This document shows, one piece after another, positions 1-7,735 of a DNA stretch of 8,858 nucleotides (position 1 is the first letter of the stretch; the number at the start of each line of letters is the position of its first letter). The position numbers and the translations under genes are program-made. The DNA comes from an uncultured Gemmatimonadota bacterium (GTDB lineage Bacteria > Gemmatimonadota > Gemmatimonadetes > Gemmatimonadales > Gemmatimonadaceae). The notes under the pieces are model-generated. The model was given only the letters and a program-made list of their open reading frames with translations, was not told where the DNA came from and searched no databases. The DNA lies in NCBI GenBank assembly GCA_903894655.1, contig CAITQY010000704.1, forward strand, positions 1 through 8,858, read 5' to 3'.

Positions 1-638
1 CCGCTCGCGTGCGCCACATCGTCGGTGTGTTCGAGATACACCCACGTGAGGTCGGGTCCGTTCGCCGCGATATACGACGCGGCCTCGGAGGCCACGTGCT
101 CGTCGATGGCCTGGATATATCGCGACGCCGGATCGTGCGGAAAGGCGACCGTATCCCGTTCAAACCCGTCGGCCGTATGATCGAGCCGGAAGTCGCCCGC
201 CCCGGGGCGCCCTTCGCCAACCAGCACGGTGCGGTTGTCCAGCCACGTGGAAAACAGCGCGGTCTTCCGCGAAGGATCGACCGACTCCACGATGCGGAAG
301 ATGTTCCAGTAGGCGTAGTTGGGAGACTGGTTGTAGTTGTTCCACACGTTGTGCTTGTTCGCCCAGGTGCCCGTGAGGAGGCTCATATAGCCGGGCGCCG
401 AGATGGTAGGCGTCTCGGTGCGGCCACCCAGCTCGCCGCCCACATGGGCGCGCGCGTATCCACCCGCCTTGGCGATCTCATCGAGCATCGGCGTGGGGAC
501 CTGTTCGATCACATCGGCGGGAATCCCATCGAGCAGGATGAACACGGCCTTGCGGGGGAGCTGCGCGGTCTTTCCCACGGGGAGACGGCAGCTTGAGAGC
601 AGCGCGAGGCCGAGGAGAACGCGGAGGAGGGTACGCAT
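1..638 (-). CDS. Phosphodiesterase/alkaline phosphatase superfamily lipoprotein (N-terminal part)
   Basis: Seen: reading the minus strand from ATG at 638 gives 212 open codons to the window edge, so the C-terminus is missing. Residues 1-17 form a lipoprotein signal (two arginines, a Leu-rich core, lipobox LLSSC with Cys17), so an envelope-anchored protein is expected. The mature part opens with a strand ending in Asp37 (FILLDG), followed by TPTISAPGYMSLLTG (76-90), where Thr78 or Ser80 would be the nucleophile. Near the edge comes HTDDVAH with Asp206 and His210. Known: in the type I phosphodiesterase/nucleotide pyrophosphatase family such Asp and His residues bind two metals, usually zinc, and the Thr/Ser forms the phospho-intermediate. 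Inference: an extracytoplasmic phosphate mono- or diesterase; the substrate cannot be told. No Shine-Dalgarno precedes the ATG. The gene is divergent from the ABC-F gene. Sulfatases are the main alternative, but no CxPxR motif is visible. Confidence 0.82.
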   Translation of the reverse strand, partial: MRTLLRVLLGLALLSSCRLPVGKTAQLPRKAVFILLDGIPADVIEQVPTPMLDEIAKAGGYARAHVGGELGGRTETPTISAPGYMSLLTGTWANKHNVWNNYNQSPNYAYWNIFRIVESVDPSRKTALFSTWLDNRTVLVGEGRPGAGDFRLDHTADGFERDTVAFPHDPASRYIQAIDEHVASEAASYIAANGPDLTWVYLEHTDDVAHAS

Positions 639-645
639 CCGGTGT

Positions 646-651
646 AATTTA
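646..651 (-). promoter_or_regulatory. Possible -10 element of a leaderless lipoprotein gene
   Basis: The minus strand reads TAAATT followed by seven bases and then the ATG at 638. A -10 box at this distance would start transcription at or next to the start codon, which fits the absence of a Shine-Dalgarno site. The overlapping plus-strand TAATTT (645-650) could serve the divergent ABC-F gene with a leader of about 30 nt. It is the only AT-rich spot in the 48-bp gap. No convincing -35 is seen on either strand. Confidence 0.3.
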
Positions 652-686
652 CAGCGACCTCTTCCACCTGACGCCTTCCTCGCCGC

Positions 687-2297
<1,611 letters not shown>

Positions 2298-2370
2298 TCG
2301 GCTGGGCGGAGGAACTGGCGCCCCCCGGATCGCCGGCCTGCGCGGACGAGCACAAACGCAAACGCGACGG

Positions 2371-2376
2371 TATTAT
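2371..2376 (+). promoter_or_regulatory. Possible -10 element of a leaderless HNOB-like gene
   Basis: TATTAT lies six bases before the ATG at 2383 in otherwise GC-rich sequence. It matches the -10 consensus in five of six positions (TATAAT). The spacing puts the likely transcription start on the start codon, and no Shine-Dalgarno lies between. No good -35 is seen 17 bp upstream (around 2348-2353). This supports both the ATG at 2383 and an own promoter for this gene rather than read-through alone from the ABC-F gene. Confidence 0.35.
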
Positions 2377-2382
2377 TTCGCG

Positions 2383-2985
2383 ATGAGCAAGATTCGATCG
2401 ATGATGGAAGCGATCGTCGGGCTGGAGTTCGGCTCAGATGATCTGGTGGCGACACGTACGCTCGCCAATGAGCGCATCGGCCACGCGTCGTCCGGCGTGG
2501 AGCAGCTGTCCGTGTTTTTGCACGCGTTGGCTGCCGTACGCGCTGTCGCCCCGTCGACGATGTTTGCGCTCGTCGGCCGTCGGCTCGTCGCGCCAGTGCT
2601 CGTGGAATTCCCCTCTCTTGCGAAAGATCAGTCCACCGCGATGTCGGTGATCCTGAGCGTCAGCCGCTCGTTGCCGAAAACACTGGGCGCGCTCATGACT
2701 ATCGTAGACGCGCCGGTGCTCGACGTGGAATTACTGGAGTCGGATACGTTGCGCCTTCGATTCACCGGACCGTCCGAAATAGCCTCGCTGGTGGAAGGGC
2801 TTGGCATCGGATTGAGCGAGCACTTTGGTGAGCGCATCACGGTGCTACATGTGGCACCACCCGCGGGTGCTCCCGATGTGCGCACGCTGGAGATGCGCAT
2901 CAGCGCCGAGCGCCGTGGCAGCGGTGATCGGCGGAAGGAGAGCGCCAACCGTCGCGGCCCGCGCGACGGGCCTCTGCCCGGGTAG
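2383..2985 (+). CDS. HNOB/H-NOX-fold-like protein, haem ligands apparently missing
   Basis: The protein has 200 residues, no signal peptide and no membrane segment. Residues about 60-155 resemble the C-terminal two thirds of the haem-NO-binding (HNOB) family: a helix FALVGRRLVAPVLVEFPSL (61-79), a strand-turn-strand DVELLESDTLRLRF (114-127), then the helix LVEGLGIGLSEHFGE (136-150), close to the family's AEGL...G...HFGE pattern. Known: haem-binding members have a proximal His and a YxSxR motif. By eye the His aligns with Pro98 in RSLPKT, and YxSxR aligns with FTGPS (127-131). Both are lost, so gas sensing through haem is unlikely. A basic tail (RR..DRR......RR, 177-191) is probably disordered. 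The ATG at 2383 is preferred: the frame is open upstream to 2260, but that part overlaps the ABC-F gene and is low in complexity. Alternative: a related-fold uncharacterised family such as DUF2378. No kinase or cyclase partner is adjacent. Confidence 0.72.
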   Translation: MSKIRSMMEAIVGLEFGSDDLVATRTLANERIGHASSGVEQLSVFLHALAAVRAVAPSTMFALVGRRLVAPVLVEFPSLAKDQSTAMSVILSVSRSLPKTLGALMTIVDAPVLDVELLESDTLRLRFTGPSEIASLVEGLGIGLSEHFGERITVLHVAPPAGAPDVRTLEMRISAERRGSGDRRKESANRRGPRDGPLPG

Positions 2986-2988
2986 TCG

Positions 2989-3005
2989 TGCCGATGGCAT
3001 CGGCA
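2989..3005. terminator. Perfect short palindrome between convergent genes, possible terminator
   Basis: TGCCGATG and CATCGGCA are perfect inverted repeats around one base. As RNA this folds into a 6-bp stem with a 5-nt loop. It starts 4 bases after the TAG of the HNOB-like gene and lies 56 bp beyond the convergent hydroxylase gene's stop. No T-tract follows on either strand, so a protein-binding site is an equally good reading. Confidence 0.35.
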
Positions 3006-3060
3006 TCGGGGCTGCCTCTCGTCTAAATCGGGCCGCTCACGGAGTCGTCACGGGCGCGCG

Positions 3061-5433
3061 TCATTCGCCCCCGCGCAGCTCGCCCGTCGCCCGCGTCTGC
3101 CACCCGGCGAGCTGCTTGCCCACCGGCAACTGCCGCACGCGCACACCGGTCGCCGCGAAGATCGCATTGGCGATGGCTCCGCCAGCCGGCGGCACGCCCG
3201 GCTCGCCGATGCCGCCGGGTAGTCCTTCGCTCGCCACTAGATGCACGTCGACCACGTGCGGCGCCGCCCGCATGCGCGTCACGCCGTAGTCGCGAAAATT
3301 CGACTGCACCACCTTGCCACCAGCAAACGTGACCTCGCTGGTGAGCAGATTGCTCATCGCCATGATCAGCGCGCCTTCCATCTGCGCCCGCGCGCGATCG
3401 GGATTGGCGATGAAGCCCGCGTCCACGGCTACCGTGGTCTTGGGTACCAGCACCGTGCCATCGGGCTGTACCTCGACTTCCACCACCATGGCCACGTACG
3501 ACAGGAAGCTGCGATGCATCGCAATGCCGCGCCCCTTACCGCGCGGCAGCGTCGGCCCACGCCATCCGCTCTGCTCGATGGCCAACTCCACCACGTTGCG
3601 TGCCCGCGCAATGTCGAGCGGATGATCCGCCCAGGTCGCGCCGTAGTTGCTGGCCGGTGCCACCAATCCCGCCTTCGACAAATCGACCACACGAGCGGGG
3701 CCCAGTAATCCCAGCAGGAAGTCCGCCGGATCTTTCTTTGCCGCGTACGCCACTTCATCCACGAACGAACCGATGGCGAAGCCATGATGGATCGCGTTCA
3801 CGCTGCGATACCAGCCGATGCGTGTATGCGCCACCGCCGGACAGATCTCGACGCTCATGTTCGGAATGTCGAACGGAATGTCGCTCGCGCCATTCGTGAG
3901 CTCATCGGGCTCGGCGCCGGTCACATTCGGCGCGAACGTGGCACCGATGGCCGGATACGCCGACCGGTGCAGCCACGACGTGACCGTGCCGTTGGCATCG
4001 AGCCCGGCTTCCAATCGATGCGCCGCCACCGAATGCAGATACGAATTGCGCAGGTCATCCTCGCGCGTCCACTGGACGCGCACCGGGGCCCCCACTGCGC
4101 GCGACAGGAACGCCGCTTCGCACATGAAATCCGGCTTCGACTTGCGACCGAATGCACCGCCCAGCAGCGTCACATGCACCGCCACGTTCGCCGCGTCCAT
4201 TTTGAGATACTCCGCGATCGCATTGCGTGCGTCCTGCGGCGATTGCGTGGGCGCCCACACCTCCACCTTGCCGTTGGCCACATGGGCCAGTGCCACGACC
4301 GGCTCCATCTGCGCATGCGACAAGTGTGGCATGTAGTACTCCGCCGTCACCCGCTTCACTGCACGCGCCATCGCCTTCGGCACATCGCCCACGGCACGCC
4401 CCGCCTTGCCCGGCGCGCGCACCGACGACAGCAGCGTGGCCTTGTAGGCCACGCTGTCGTACGTCGCATTCGGGCCGCCCGCCCACGTGATGCGCAGCGC
4501 GTCACGGCCGCGGATCGCCGCCCACGTATTCTTCGCGATCACCGCCACGCCACCCAGTGGAAAGAACGCGCCCGGCAGCGGCGTCTCGGGAATGCGCACC
4601 ACACGCTCCACGCCCGGCACTTTGAGCGCGAGGCTATCGTCGACCGTCAGCACTGTGCCGCCCCACACCGGCGGCCGGCTGATCACCGCCACCTTCATCC
4701 CCGGCAGCGTCATGTCGGCGCCGTACTTTGCCGTGCCCGTCGTCATCGGCACCAGATCCACCGACGGCATCCGTTTGCCTTCCCATCGCCGCTCACTCGG
4801 TGTCTTGATGCGCACGCGCTCTTTGGTCGGCATGGGAATGGTGCGCGCCGTCCCCACCAGCGAGGCGTACGACTTGGTGCGACCACTCGCCGTGTGCACC
4901 ACAGCACCGTTGCTCGCGCGCACCGCGCTCACCGGCACGCCCCATTCCTTGGCGGCCGCATCCTCGAGCAACGCGCGCACCGTGGCGCCAGCTTCACGAT
5001 AGGCCGGCAGGAAATCCCGGATGCTGGTGGAGCCGTCGGTGTTCTGGGTACCGTACTTCTTGTCATCGCCGAGCGCCTGCTCCACGCGGCAGGTGGCCCA
5101 GTCGGCGTCCATCTCGTCGGCAATGATCATCGGCATGGTGGTACGGATACCCTGCCCCATCTCCGAGCGATGACACATGATCGTGATGAGGCCGTCGTCG
5201 CCGAGGCGTACGTACGCATGCGGCTCCCACGGCTCGGCGTTCGGCGCGAACGGCGCATCGGTTGCCTCGAGCCGTCGCACACCGAGCGTGCTGGCCGCCA
5301 CCAACAAGCCGCCCATGCCCAGCAACTTCATGAAATCACGACGATGCGTGTCGAGCGCACCGGCGGATGCCGTCGTGACCTCAACCGGTTCGGCTGGCGT
5401 GGACATCCACGGCAATCGCTGTTTCGCGCTCAT
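3061..5433 (-). CDS. Molybdopterin-binding large subunit of a Tat-exported xanthine dehydrogenase-family hydroxylase (isoquinoline 1-oxidoreductase-like)
   Basis: The protein has 790 residues. Residues 29-50 carry a twin-arginine signal (Arg31-Arg32, RRDFMK, then a Gly/Leu/Ala-rich stretch), so the folded enzyme should go to the periplasm. It matches the IorB-type arrangement: an early EMGQGIRTTMPMIIADEMD segment (about 85-105), then GST, MEP (376-378), GGAFGRKS (425-432) for cofactor contact, and GEPG with Glu744 in the place of the catalytic Glu of xanthine oxidase. Known: such enzymes hydroxylate N-heterocycles or oxidise aldehydes using molybdenum-pterin cytosine dinucleotide, taking oxygen from water. 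The substrate cannot be told. The start at 5433 overlaps the TGA of the small-subunit gene (ATGA) and has a good GGAGG; the frame is open upstream to 5820, but that only shadows the small subunit. No FAD subunit, cytochrome or maturation gene follows. Large plus-strand open frames across this gene are GC artefacts. Confidence 0.93.
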   Translation of the reverse strand: MSAKQRLPWMSTPAEPVEVTTASAGALDTHRRDFMKLLGMGGLLVAASTLGVRRLEATDAPFAPNAEPWEPHAYVRLGDDGLITIMCHRSEMGQGIRTTMPMIIADEMDADWATCRVEQALGDDKKYGTQNTDGSTSIRDFLPAYREAGATVRALLEDAAAKEWGVPVSAVRASNGAVVHTASGRTKSYASLVGTARTIPMPTKERVRIKTPSERRWEGKRMPSVDLVPMTTGTAKYGADMTLPGMKVAVISRPPVWGGTVLTVDDSLALKVPGVERVVRIPETPLPGAFFPLGGVAVIAKNTWAAIRGRDALRITWAGGPNATYDSVAYKATLLSSVRAPGKAGRAVGDVPKAMARAVKRVTAEYYMPHLSHAQMEPVVALAHVANGKVEVWAPTQSPQDARNAIAEYLKMDAANVAVHVTLLGGAFGRKSKPDFMCEAAFLSRAVGAPVRVQWTREDDLRNSYLHSVAAHRLEAGLDANGTVTSWLHRSAYPAIGATFAPNVTGAEPDELTNGASDIPFDIPNMSVEICPAVAHTRIGWYRSVNAIHHGFAIGSFVDEVAYAAKKDPADFLLGLLGPARVVDLSKAGLVAPASNYGATWADHPLDIARARNVVELAIEQSGWRGPTLPRGKGRGIAMHRSFLSYVAMVVEVEVQPDGTVLVPKTTVAVDAGFIANPDRARAQMEGALIMAMSNLLTSEVTFAGGKVVQSNFRDYGVTRMRAAPHVVDVHLVASEGLPGGIGEPGVPPAGGAIANAIFAATGVRVRQLPVGKQLAGWQTRATGELRGGE

Positions 5434-5897
5434 CGCGTGGCCTCCGCCGCCGCCTTGATGGCGGCGCGAATGCGGGGGTACGTACCGCACCGACAGATAT
5501 GACCGTTCATAGCCGTATCGATCTCGGCATCGGTCGGCGACATGTTCGTCGCGAGCAAGGTGGCGGCCTGCATGATCTGCCCACTTTGACAGAACCCGCA
5601 CTGCGGCACGTCGATCTCGCGCCACGCCACCTGCAGCGGATGTGCGCCGGCGGGATGCAACCCTTCGATGGTGGTCACGCTGGCATCGGCCAGCGACTGC
5701 AGGCGCCGCTGACAGGCGCGCACCGGCGCCCCGTTCACGTGGACCGTGCACGCACCACACTGCGAGATCCCGCAACCGTACCTGGTACCGGTGAGCGCGA
5801 GTTCGTCGCGCAGATACCACAGCAGCGGCATGGTCGGATCGCCGTCGAACGTTCGACGGACGCCGTTCACGGTGAGAGCAATCGGGGCGGTGCTCAC
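5430..5897 (-). CDS. [2Fe-2S] small subunit of the molybdenum hydroxylase (IorA-like)
   Basis: The 155-residue protein has all eight cluster cysteines. The plant-type ferredoxin cluster uses Cys42, Cys47, Cys50 and Cys62 (CGISQCGAC...C). The alpha-helical domain cluster uses Cys100, Cys103, Cys135 and Cys137 (CGFC...CRC). The length is typical of the family. Role: it passes electrons from the molybdenum centre in the large subunit to an external acceptor. It has no signal peptide of its own, so it is probably carried out as a folded complex by the Tat signal of the large subunit (inference). The start is GTG at 5897, chosen because GGAG lies 5 nt upstream and because the longer frame to 6017 adds only an Arg/Ser/Pro-rich non-family stretch. 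Its TGA overlaps the ATG of the large-subunit gene by four bases, which indicates translational coupling. Confidence 0.93.
   Translation of the reverse strand: MSTAPIALTVNGVRRTFDGDPTMPLLWYLRDELALTGTRYGCGISQCGACTVHVNGAPVRACQRRLQSLADASVTTIEGLHPAGAHPLQVAWREIDVPQCGFCQSGQIMQAATLLATNMSPTDAEIDTAMNGHICRCGTYPRIRAAIKAAAEATR
5441..5445 (-). promoter_or_regulatory. Ribosome binding site of the large-subunit gene
   Basis: The minus strand reads GGAGG seven bases before the ATG at 5433, inside the last codons of the small-subunit gene. It fixes the start of the large subunit at 5433 rather than further upstream in the long open frame. Confidence 0.7.
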
Positions 5898-5902
5898 GGA
5901 GA

Positions 5903-5906
5903 CTCC
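5903..5906 (-). promoter_or_regulatory. Ribosome binding site deciding the GTG start of the [2Fe-2S] gene
   Basis: GGAG lies five bases before GTG at 5897. The nearby ATG at 5908 is in another frame and stops after four codons at the TGA that overlaps this GTG, so it is not the start. Confidence 0.6.
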
Positions 5907-5917
5907 ATGGGAAGTGG

Positions 5918-5961
5918 TCGGCGACGAACGCCTACGAGTAGATCTTGGCGGCCGTCGCCGA
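5918..5961. repeat. 9-bp inverted repeat upstream of the hydroxylase operon
   Basis: TCGGCGACG (5918-5926) and CGTCGCCGA (5953-5961) are perfect inverted copies separated by 26 bp, in the 106-bp gap between the propeller gene stop (6004) and the [2Fe-2S] start (5897). A small palindrome CTACGAGTAG (5932-5941) lies between the arms. It could be an operator, or an RNA hairpin that attenuates or processes a shared transcript. No clear promoter hexamers are seen. Confidence 0.45.
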
Positions 5962-6003
5962 GAATCGTTAGGGGGCCGAAGCGTACGCGACGGTGAACGC
6001 GCG

Positions 6004-7533
6004 CTACCGAGTTCCACGCCCGGACGGCGCCGGCACCACCCGCACGAGGAGGGCGCGCTTCACATAGGCGGCCGGCGACACGCGCCGCACCATCGTCTTT
6101 GCACGCGTTCCCGCGATGAGTGTCGTGACCTCCACATCCACCGGCTTCATCGACGTGAGCCCCACATGCACCGGCATGTCACTCTGCGCGTCGTAGCCCG
6201 AGCCGGCGTCCACCCATCGCGTGGCCAGGAGCGTGCGTGTCCCCGCCGCATACACGCGCACCTCGGCACCGGCCATCGTGGCGCGGCCGTTCGCGTTGAC
6301 GACGCGCACCTGCAGCGATCGACGCGCCACGGCCGGCGGCAGCGTGTTGCGCAGGATCGGATGCGACGCCTCCGGTCGCGAGCCCGCCAGCGCCAGATCG
6401 AGTGCCCCATCGCCGTCCACATCGGCCCACTGCACGCCATGACTCGCCGTGAGCGCCAGCACGTTGTCGGGCGTCACCTCAACGAATGCCGCAGTGCCGG
6501 TCGTCGCGGCGCGTGTGAACAGATAGTCGCGGAAGCTCTCCGTGGCCGACACCGTGCCGTTCACATAGAGATCCAGTAGGCCGTCGTGATCGATGTCGGC
6601 GAAGGCACAGCTATCGTATCGTCCATCGATCGCCACGCCCCATGTCGTGCTCACGTCGCGGAACGAACCGTCAGCCGCCCCCAGAAACAGGCCATTCGGT
6701 CCATAGTTGGCCGAAAAAAGGTCAGCCACGCCATCGTTGTTCACGTCAGCGACGCAGGGCCGTACGGTGCCCTGCGTGGCCAGCTTGGCTCCACGTCCGC
6801 CCCACGCGAGCCCAATCGACTCCGCGACATCGGTGAACGTGCCACCGTCATTGCGGAAGAAGCCGTTGGCATCCCCATCCTGATTCGCCACGTACAGATC
6901 GAAATCGCCATCCTGCTGATAGTCGAACCAGACGGCGCCGACACTCTTTCGCGCATCGGCCAGCCCGACAGTCGCAGCGACGTCATGAAACGCGCCACCG
7001 CCGTTGCGAAACAGCATGTTCGCCCGATCACGGAACGCCACGAACAGATCCAGATCGCCGTCGCCATCGACATCGATGAATACCGGCTGACGGACCGCGC
7101 CAGTCTCCACCGTCAGCCCGCTGGCCGCGGTGATATCGGTGAATCGCGCACCATCATTGCGGTACAGGCGTAACACCGGCCCCGCTCCGGGCGTGAATCC
7201 CAACAGCAGATCGGGGTCGCCGTCGGCATCGACGTCACTCCACGCCGCCGCGCGCGTGGCTCGCGCATCGGCCACGCCAGCCTCGACCGCGATATCGCGG
7301 AAGGAACCGCCCGTGTTCAAGTACAGCCGGTTGGGGGTGCCGTTGAAGCCCACGAAAAGATCGAGATCGCCATCCTGATCGATGTCGGCGAAGGCATTGG
7401 CCAGCGCCCCGCCGGCCGCGAACAGCTCCGGTTGTACGGCCACAAAGTGGGGGCGCGCCGGTTGCGCCGGCAACAGCCGCGCGAGGCCGGCGAGCATCAC
7501 GACGGCTCCAATGGCGAGTACGGTTCGCTTCAT
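6004..7533 (-). CDS. Secreted seven-repeat FG-GAP/VCBS beta-propeller with ASPIC/UnbV domain
   Basis: The protein has 509 residues. Residues 1-24 are a Sec signal peptide (MKRTV, hydrophobic core, then LLPAQ), so it is periplasmic or extracellular. Seven calcium-loop motifs of type DxDxDGxxD start at residues 50, 100, 154, 204, 263, 313 and 371, about 50-59 residues apart. This fits a seven-bladed propeller of the FG-GAP/VCBS type. The fourth loop is degenerate (DYQQDGDFD) and the fifth is DVNNDGVAD. Residues about 406-475 fit the ASPIC/UnbV domain (an AGAEVRVYA strand, then GSGYDAQSDMPVHVGL). Known: such proteins resemble animal CRTAC1; the bacterial function is poorly defined, with binding or scaffolding likely and no catalytic motif visible. 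The ATG at 7533 has GAGGGAG nine bases upstream. The gene precedes the hydroxylase genes on the same strand with a 106-bp gap, so co-transcription is possible. Cys260 and Cys309 sit at matching places in neighbouring repeats. Confidence 0.92.
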   Translation of the reverse strand: MKRTVLAIGAVVMLAGLARLLPAQPARPHFVAVQPELFAAGGALANAFADIDQDGDLDLFVGFNGTPNRLYLNTGGSFRDIAVEAGVADARATRAAAWSDVDADGDPDLLLGFTPGAGPVLRLYRNDGARFTDITAASGLTVETGAVRQPVFIDVDGDGDLDLFVAFRDRANMLFRNGGGAFHDVAATVGLADARKSVGAVWFDYQQDGDFDLYVANQDGDANGFFRNDGGTFTDVAESIGLAWGGRGAKLATQGTVRPCVADVNNDGVADLFSANYGPNGLFLGAADGSFRDVSTTWGVAIDGRYDSCAFADIDHDGLLDLYVNGTVSATESFRDYLFTRAATTGTAAFVEVTPDNVLALTASHGVQWADVDGDGALDLALAGSRPEASHPILRNTLPPAVARRSLQVRVVNANGRATMAGAEVRVYAAGTRTLLATRWVDAGSGYDAQSDMPVHVGLTSMKPVDVEVTTLIAGTRAKTMVRRVSPAAYVKRALLVRVVPAPSGRGTR

Positions 7534-7542
7534 CCTTGCGGG

Positions 7543-7549
7543 CTCCCTC
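7543..7549 (-). promoter_or_regulatory. Ribosome binding site of the propeller gene
   Basis: The minus strand reads GAGGGAG nine bases before the ATG at 7533. It is one of the few clear Shine-Dalgarno sites in the window and lies only a few bases from the dyad at 7554-7593. Confidence 0.6.
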
Positions 7550-7553
7550 TCAG

Positions 7554-7593
7554 TGAGCCGCCGTGCGCACCGAAGCGTGGGCGTGGCGGCTCA
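7554..7593. repeat. Long dyad in the leader of the propeller gene
   Basis: TGAGCCGCC (7554-7562) and GGCGGCTCA (7585-7593) form a perfect 9-bp inverted repeat with a 22-bp spacer. Read as plus-strand RNA the stem extends by two G-U, one G-C and one C-G pair to 13 bp, and CAC/GTG (7568-7570 and 7577-7579) pair again around a CGAAGC loop. As minus-strand RNA the G-U pairs become C-A mismatches, so the perfect 9 bp remain. The arm nearest the gene ends four bases before the Shine-Dalgarno. It could be an operator dyad or a leader hairpin affecting translation. Confidence 0.5.
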
Positions 7594-7616
7594 GACCACG
7601 GCAACAATAGGGCGAC

Positions 7617-7631
7617 GGCCCCGTCGGGGCC
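7617..7631. repeat. GC palindrome in the divergent region
   Basis: GGCCCCG and CGGGGCC are perfect inverted copies around a single T. It may be a protein-binding site or a chance result of the GC-rich composition. It stands between the propeller-gene dyad and the repeats in front of the CBS gene. Confidence 0.3.
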
Positions 7632-7646
7632 AGCGATGGCGGGTCG

Positions 7647-7700
7647 GCGCCAGCCCTTAGCCCCAGGCCTTCTGGCGTACCCACGCGCCAGCACGTACCC
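7647..7700. repeat. Competing direct and inverted repeats upstream of the CBS gene
   Basis: GCGCCAGC occurs twice in direct orientation (7647-7654 and 7685-7692), with the inverse CTGGCG between them (7672-7677). CTGGCG can pair with either flank: the downstream pairing is a 6-bp stem plus one G-U with a 6-nt loop, the upstream one a 6-bp stem with an 18-nt loop. CGTACCC is also repeated directly (7676-7682 and 7694-7700). Such mutually exclusive stems 40-90 bases before a start codon could be an attenuator or paired operator sites. No promoter was recognised with confidence, so it is unknown whether this part is transcribed. Confidence 0.4.
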
Positions 7701-7735
7701 TAGGAGCATCCAGTCCCCCTAATCGGTACCGCGCC

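Noticed and set aside
9..596. 195-codon plus-strand open frame at the left edge
   Set aside because: It is antisense to the phosphodiesterase lipoprotein, whose minus-strand frame shows the lipobox and metal-site motifs. The plus-strand product has no family features.
2304..2323. GGGCG/CGCCC inverted repeat after the ABC-F stop codon
   Set aside because: Five-base GC arms with a 10-nt loop and no T-tract are expected by chance in DNA of this composition.
3784..5502. 572-codon plus-strand open frame opposite the hydroxylase large subunit
   Set aside because: It is very rich in Arg and His with no domain, and lies wholly antisense to a clear enzyme gene. Open frames of this kind are common opposite GC-rich genes.
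5434..5820. N-terminal extension of the molybdenum subunit to 919 residues
   Set aside because: It overlaps the [2Fe-2S] gene in another frame. The Tat signal, the GGAGG and the ATGA overlap all support the start at 5433.
5894..5908. Four-codon upstream frame (ATG GAG TCT CCG TGA) overlapping the [2Fe-2S] start
   Set aside because: Its ATG is part of the Shine-Dalgarno region of the GTG start and has no site of its own, so it is most likely incidental.
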